From contig NW_023365706.1 in assembly GCF_000003815.2 (NCBI RefSeq), positions 103,127-167,126 on the forward strand: a stretch of DNA of 64,000 nucleotides, read 5' to 3'. The notes under the pieces are model-generated. The model made no database searches and was not told the DNA's origin. It saw nothing but the letters and a program-made list of their open reading frames with translations. Shown here piece by piece: positions 59,081-64,000 of the stretch (positions within the stretch are counted from its first letter, which is position 1; each line of letters begins with the position of its first letter). A program made the translations under genes and the position numbers. Source of the DNA: Branchiostoma floridae (Eukaryota; Chordata; Leptocardii; Amphioxiformes; Branchiostomatidae).

Positions 59081-60880
59081 ATGGGGTCTCGTCTGGCATT
59101 GCTGGCATACAAGGAAAACAATACCCATGAGAAGGTAAAGGTGCCCGATAACATCGATGCCTGCCGTATTGATACAGACGAAGGGAGAAAAGAGGAAACT
59201 GCTGGCAAAGTCAACAGCGACGAGCCAGAAGAAACGGATCCTCTGGAAATCAACGGTGATGAAGTAAGGGGTGCTGAAAACCCTTCTGATGGGGATGAAA
59301 GTTTGAAGGTTCCAGAAGCAGGTGGAGGTGATGAAGATGGGGATAACAATAATGCAGAGTCTCAACCCTCCAGCCAGACACAGCATCCTCCAGTGGAATT
59401 GAGTGATGCAGAAGAAGAGGAGGAAGGAGGCGAGGAGGAGGAGGAAGACAACAACGATGCTGCTGACAATGATGAACCTGATGCAAAAGAAGAACATGAT
59501 TCCAAAGCAACATCACCTACATGTACTACAAGAACCGCGAATACAGGCCAAAGAGAGCCACAAGTCAACACCGAAAGTCTGACGTCAGACACAGAACCCA
59601 CGTGCCGTCCAGCGGCAGACATGTTGGAGGAAGCTACGCCATTGCCACCAGAAGCTTGTCCGGGAAATGGTCCTACTCCTGTTACAGTCCAGGTGGAGAA
59701 CGCGTTTGCTGTGCAGGTTGGAAACGGCAACGTTTTGATTTCGGCCAAAACAGAGGGAAGCGAAAACGCCACACTTACATCAGGTGCCGATACATGGCAG
59801 TCACACAACGGGGCTGAAATAGTGGTCGTGTACATCAAGAACTGTGACGTCGTGCAAGTTGGAAACCACAACAAAGTGATACCACAGGAAAACGGTTAGC
59901 TCGAATTTACAGTTCTTAAACGCATCAACGCAATAAGGCTTTGCAATGTACTTTTTTAATCATATTTTTAACTTAAAGAAAAGATGCACTAGACCACCAG
60001 TGCGTGTTTTATGGATGGACAAACGTGTGTTTCTTGAATACATCGCAAAAAAGTATCCAATGCAAAATTGACCTGTTCTGGTACTTTTTTTCCAGCCTAT
60101 GTGAAGGTCTGCTGTGAACTTGGCATTGATCCGGAGAGGGCAGACGACATACTTGCGAGGCTACGTCATGACGACGTCAGGCGTCAGTTCGCGAAGAAAA
60201 TGGCGGACAGCTTCAACGTGACGTGTAGGATAAGAGCTGCTACCAGAGGGTGCATCTTGCTGGAGCTGGAGGTCCCTACAGAAGCAGACCGGCTGCAGCT
60301 CCTCCGCATGGCCAGAGACGGGACCTTCCAGCAGGTTCTCCTGGAGACCTTCCTGCCGGAGTTTGCGGCCGAGGGAAGGGCGGTGAACATGAACCTGGCC
60401 ATCGGCGTGAGGAACCCTTCACAGGCTGTGGTGGAGGAACTGCAGGGGGCTACAGCTTCAAGTGGTGAGTGAAATTGGTTCCAGACAATGTTGTTCGACA
60501 TAGATAATAGATAACGTATCTATAAACAACATACATTTGTTCTATGTAGCATTAATCTTTACATAATTACTGTTCTATAATTTCATTTTAGCATGCAGTT
60601 GTTGAATACATTTAAATGGTAAATTTTGTTTCCGCTATTCTCATCGATAAAGACAAAGAGGCTGTAAAAGTGATAGAGATCCCAGACCCCGCACTTACAG
60701 ACGGAAGTTCGACACCAGGACAACCAAAATCTTCCCCGGATCAAACCGAGGGACAAAACCAGGCAGAAAACCACGTGGGAGTACTTGAAGGTCCTCCCGA
60801 CGTTGGTAAGTGTTACGGCTAATTCCATCATTTAGATCTTTTGTTTCAAACAATTTCCAGTTTATAGATGCAATACTACG

Positions 60881-60938
<58 letters not shown>

Positions 60939-63537
60939 AGAGAGATACATATAAATATCCATATACATAAACATATTCACATACATATCACTTTGTACCA
61001 ACCCAGACCAGTGGGGCATTTCGGACGAAGAAAGCCCAAGTGTTGAGAGGAGCACGTCTGCTTCCGAGACAGGCGACATATCTCAGCTGACGTCTCTCCT
61101 GCGACTGTTGTCAGAGCCTGGCGAAGATCAACATGACCAAAACCCAGCGACGGAGGACCAAAGCCCAGCGACAGATGACCAAAGCCCAGCGGCAGATGAC
61201 CAAAGCCCAGCGGCAGATGGACAACGCCCTGCACCAGATGACCAAAGCCTTGATGAAGATGACCTCCTTCCAGTGGACGAACGTCTTGAGACCAACGACC
61301 AACGTATTGAGGTCCTTCACCAGGATGACCCAGACCTGGGAACAGATGACCAAGGCCCCGCGTCAGGTGACCAACACCTTGAGACAGATGACCAATCCTA
61401 CGACCATTCAGTTGAATATGAATCTCTGACACAAGGTATGTCTGCCGAACACTCTGTACTTGGTCTCTTTATGTTCTATTTCCTGTAAATGGGTAAACCA
61501 ATGTCAAAGGCATAGCTAAAAAAGAAATAAATTGAAGCGATGGTTTAATATTAGATACCTTTGGTCTTAGGTTCATAATTCCTTTCGAGATATCTTCTAA
61601 GAGTTTATATTTTTCATACATGAAGAAGAGCCAAACTCTGAGGCATTTAGTTCATCGGCTCATCCTGAAGGAACATCTAGCGTCACAAGTTACCAAGTCT
61701 CGGAGAGAAGTGGAAGTGAGAAGACAGGTGAGTTTCAGTAATGTGCGTTTTCGATATCATTAACACATGACATTTCATGTGTAGAGTTATTGTAATCAGA
61801 AGATGACAGAGTTCTTTATGCACAACAATGTGTTTGTATCCAGCCGACGGGGCTTTTTCCGTCATTTTGGCCCATAAGACACTTTTGCTGGCCATTTCTC
61901 GTCAGTTAAGCGATCCAGTACAAAACGAAATGGCCTGCAAAAGTGTATTATGAGCCAAGAAAAGACGGGGAAAATGCCCCAGAGAACCTGCTATGGAGGG
62001 TACATTTATGATACATTTAGACCTCACGAACAGTCATCGTGACAATAAACATCAACGCAATGTAGACACAAAAAAGAAAACAAAAATTATTAGAAACTGT
62101 CTGGCTGAGAACAGTGACAAGTCACTTTGTTCACCTTTTTCTTATCTTTCGTATAGGCGATGACGAAATGACGAAAGTACTGCGAAGACTGGCTGTCGCT
62201 CTAGACAGGCGTGAGTGGGAACAGGTTTCGCAAGCTCTGCGTGTAAAACAGCCCGATAAAGACCTCTCCGCTGACGACACACACCTGCGGGTGAGGATAC
62301 TCCGGGAGTGGCGGGAAGGCCCGTCCTACCGGGAGCAGTTCCACGGGCTGCTGCTGGCGCTGGAGGCGTGCGGCCGGGATGACTTCGCGGTGGAGCTCCT
62401 ACAATCAGGTAACGCTCACATCATCTCCTAGTCGTCTGGCTCAGTTTTTTTTCTTCTAGTTTGCTTTTGGACAGACGGGGACAATGTGGCACTGCACTCA
62501 AGTTTTTGTAACTTATATGAACAGTGCCACATACACGTTACAGACAGAAGGTAAAGGTAGTCCTTTACCTCCCCGACCGAAGTCAGGTACCCATTTTTAC
62601 ACCTGGGTGAAGAGAGGAAGGTCGTGTCAAGTGCCTTTCCCAAGGGCACAACGTCGGGGCGGGGCACGGTGGGGATCGAACTCAGAACCTCTAGGCTCCG
62701 AGCCGAACGCTCTACCAGTTACGCCACGACCGACGCCGAAGCGTGTTGTTTGTCTAGTTATGAAGTGCTTATAACCTACTGTAGTATAACAATAGTGAAC
62801 TCCATTCAACATTGACGAGCTGCTTTATAACGGAATCTTACAGAACATGAATCACAGGTGACAATAATCCGTTGAAGCAAGGTGTAAATATAGCAAGGAA
62901 AAAAATACCCGTATATTGCAAGCTCATTTGAATTAGAATTATAACAATTTCTCTCCACAGAACCACACGCCACTCACACAGCCCCATATGTTCCCGCGGC
63001 TAGTTCCTTTGAAGATGATTATTCGGAGGTAAGTTTTACGTCTTTTATGACATGAGGTATCGTACCTTACTAATACAAATGGCCAGCCGAAGCCTTACTA
63101 GAGGCACTGAAGGATGTCTTTACAACCGAGATAGAGAGAGCGTTCTATTTTGGGTCTTTGTGCTCTTTGCCTGTCAGCATGTAGAAGGCATTTCCTGTAC
63201 TGACTCATAAAGTCATTGCATCATTTGTATTAAAGCACTGTCCTTTGAACATCCTGGAGAGAGATGTCTACAGTCGCCAAGTGTCAGCACTTGATGCCGA
63301 CAATTGATTGGTTGATTTACTGATTGATTGACAGATGTCTACCCAGCTGAAGAAGGCCGTCCCGGTGTTTAATCAGCCCAGGAAGCCGAGGAAGCCCCCT
63401 GTGGACCCCCGGACCCCCCTCCGCAGGTTGCCGTTCAGACTGGTGAAGGAGATCGCCATGGAGCTGGACCCGCCCGGACAGCTGGTGAACTGGAAGGACC
63501 TGGCCGCATGTACTAGTTTTAGCATGCAGGAGATAAG
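59081..63537 (+). CDS. RHIM / TRADD-N-like / Death-domain adaptor, 3' end off the window
   Basis: Eight exons: 59081-59894, 60096-60464, 60653-60805, 61007-61435, 61626-61727, 62157-62408, 62961-63028, 63335-63537; 2390 nt so far, 796 codons plus two bases, introns phase 1 until exon 7. Residues 1-200 are acidic and disordered. Two RHIM-like cores follow: AVQVGNGNVLI (VQVG 211-214) and VVQVGNHNKVI (VQVG 258-261). Exon 2 resembles the TRADD N-terminal domain (GCILLELEVPTEADRLQLL, then a FQQVLLETFLPEF helix). Exon 4 carries DDQSPA repeats. Exon 6 looks like a Death domain (LRRLAVALDRREWEQVSQAL, LLLALEACGRDDFAVELL). Exon 8 starts a second one (LPFRLVKEIAMELDPP, NWKDLAACTSFSMQEIR). The start has a good Kozak context. 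The exon 1 donor is weak; reading through gives a 272-aa RHIM-only form. Likely role, inferred: cytosolic adaptor for necroptosis/NF-kB-type signalling through amyloid-like RHIM assembly. Confidence 0.75.
60893..60932. repeat. (GA)n microsatellite
   Basis: About 40 bases of 'gagaga' in the intron between exons 3 and 4 of the RHIM gene. Confidence 0.92.
61849..61985. mobile_element. Foldback MITE in the RHIM gene
   Basis: 'cccataagacacttttgctg' pairs imperfectly with 'cctgcaaaagtgtattatga', with 'ggccatttc' and 'gaaatggcc' in the stem and 'gacggggctttttccgtc' against 'gacggggaaaatgcccc' outside. It lies in the intron before the Death-domain exon 6. Confidence 0.7.
62548..62735 (-). mobile_element. 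tRNA-derived SINE in the RHIM gene
   Basis: On the minus strand the head 'ggcgtaactggtagagcgtt' (A-box) and 'tgagttcgatccccacc' (B-box) are clearly tRNA-like, followed by 'tgcccttgggaaaggcactt' as in the other SINEs. It lies between exons 6 and 7, antisense to the gene. The missing acceptor stem and the SINE tail argue against a functional tRNA. Confidence 0.8.
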
Positions 63538-63609
63538 GTAAGCATGGAGTTACTTCCACATGGTCATGGAGACGTTAACCATGTTTGATTCGGTGTTTGA
63601 AGAGAGCTA

Positions 63610-64000
63610 CGAGGGGCGTGCAATAAGTAATGGTCCTGACCCACTTCCAGTTGTCTGATCTAAATGAAATTTTGTATGTGTAATAATTCATATCTCTATG
63701 GGTTATGTTGCAAAAGACAGCTCTGAACTAATTGTGGTTTCTGATTTACTGGTGTTTGAACTTAGTCAGGTGCGAAATGGACCAGGTGTGAAATGGAACC
63801 AGTTGAGTGTCGCGCAGTGATCCGGTTTTTGTATTTGAAAGGACGCACACCAAAGAAGACTTTTGATGAAATAAATGAAACTTATGGTGATGATGCCCCA
63901 TCATATGACCTTGTAAAACGCTGGCATCCTGAATTCAAACGTGGCTGGAAGTCTGTGGAAACAGCTCCCAGACCTGGTCGTCCCTCTTGTGCCATTGCTG
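63610..64000 (+). mobile_element. Mariner-type DNA transposon, 5' part
   Basis: A terminus 'gaggggcgtgcaataagt' follows a TA dinucleotide at 63608-63609, as expected for mariner ends and target site. An open frame from ATG 63793 to the window edge reads MEPVECRAVIRFLYLKGRT, then KKTFDEINETYGDDAPSY and KRWHPEFKRGW, which matches the helix-turn-helix N-terminus of mariner transposases. It sits in the intron after exon 8 of the RHIM gene, same strand. Whether the transposase is intact cannot be seen because it runs off the window. Confidence 0.8.

Noticed and set aside
59362-59874. Minus-strand 170-residue frame opposite the RHIM exon
   Set aside because: Ser/Val-rich antisense shadow; the plus frame carries the motifs and splices in phase to further domain exons.
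62640-62735. tRNA gene
   Set aside because: A- and B-box are present, but the acceptor stem does not close and the SINE body follows, so it is a SINE head. The same holds at 2590-2690 and 24262-24340.

Overview
The window looks like a lancelet (amphioxus, Branchiostoma) chromosome segment. The reasons are short phase-1 exons separated by repeat-packed introns, tandem expansion of fibrinogen-related (FReD) and scavenger-receptor cysteine-rich (SRCR) genes, Death/RHIM-type innate immune signalling domains, many small foldback (MITE-like) elements and tRNA-derived SINEs. The species is inferred from this gene style; no search could be run.

Left part (about 0.8-20.8 kb, minus strand): two tandem paralogues (A and B) of a type II membrane protein. 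Each has a long cytoplasmic N-terminus with NPVY motifs and a 7-residue repeat, one membrane helix, a coiled-coil stalk and an extracellular FReD in three exons. B is complete (851 codons in 7 exons). A loses its last exon off the left edge and lacks the start codon used in B.

Middle part (about 23.7-49.8 kb, minus strand): three tandem paralogues (C, D, E) of a secreted protein: signal peptide, coiled coil, Thr/Pro-rich linker, four (C, E) or three (D) SRCR domains each in one exon, then the same three-exon FReD. C is intact (1009 aa). D is shorter and has a changed splice acceptor. E has a one-base frameshift in its coiled coil. C and E look like recent copies of one another in their 5' halves.

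Right part: an endoglycoceramidase-like GH5 gene (51.7-55.4 kb, minus, 3 coding exons, 515 aa). Divergently, about 3.6 kb away, a plus-strand gene (59.1 kb to beyond 63.5 kb) encodes two RHIM-like motifs, a TRADD-N-like domain, a Death domain and the first half of a second Death domain. That combination would join parts held separately in vertebrate RIPK1 and TRADD. A mariner-type element lies in the last visible intron.

The exon models for B, C, D, the glycosidase and the RHIM gene were made by eye from splice consensus and reading phase. In each case the exon lengths keep one continuous frame. The working picture is an extracellular recognition cluster (membrane and secreted FReD lectins, SRCR domains) next to a secreted glycolipid hydrolase and a cell-death or inflammation adaptor; a functional link between these neighbours is inference only.

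Two non-coding themes stand out. Introns repeatedly carry minisatellites whose unit is the 3' end of the preceding exon plus its splice donor (all five FReD genes, and independently the glycosidase gene). The introns are also crowded with inverted-repeat foldback elements.
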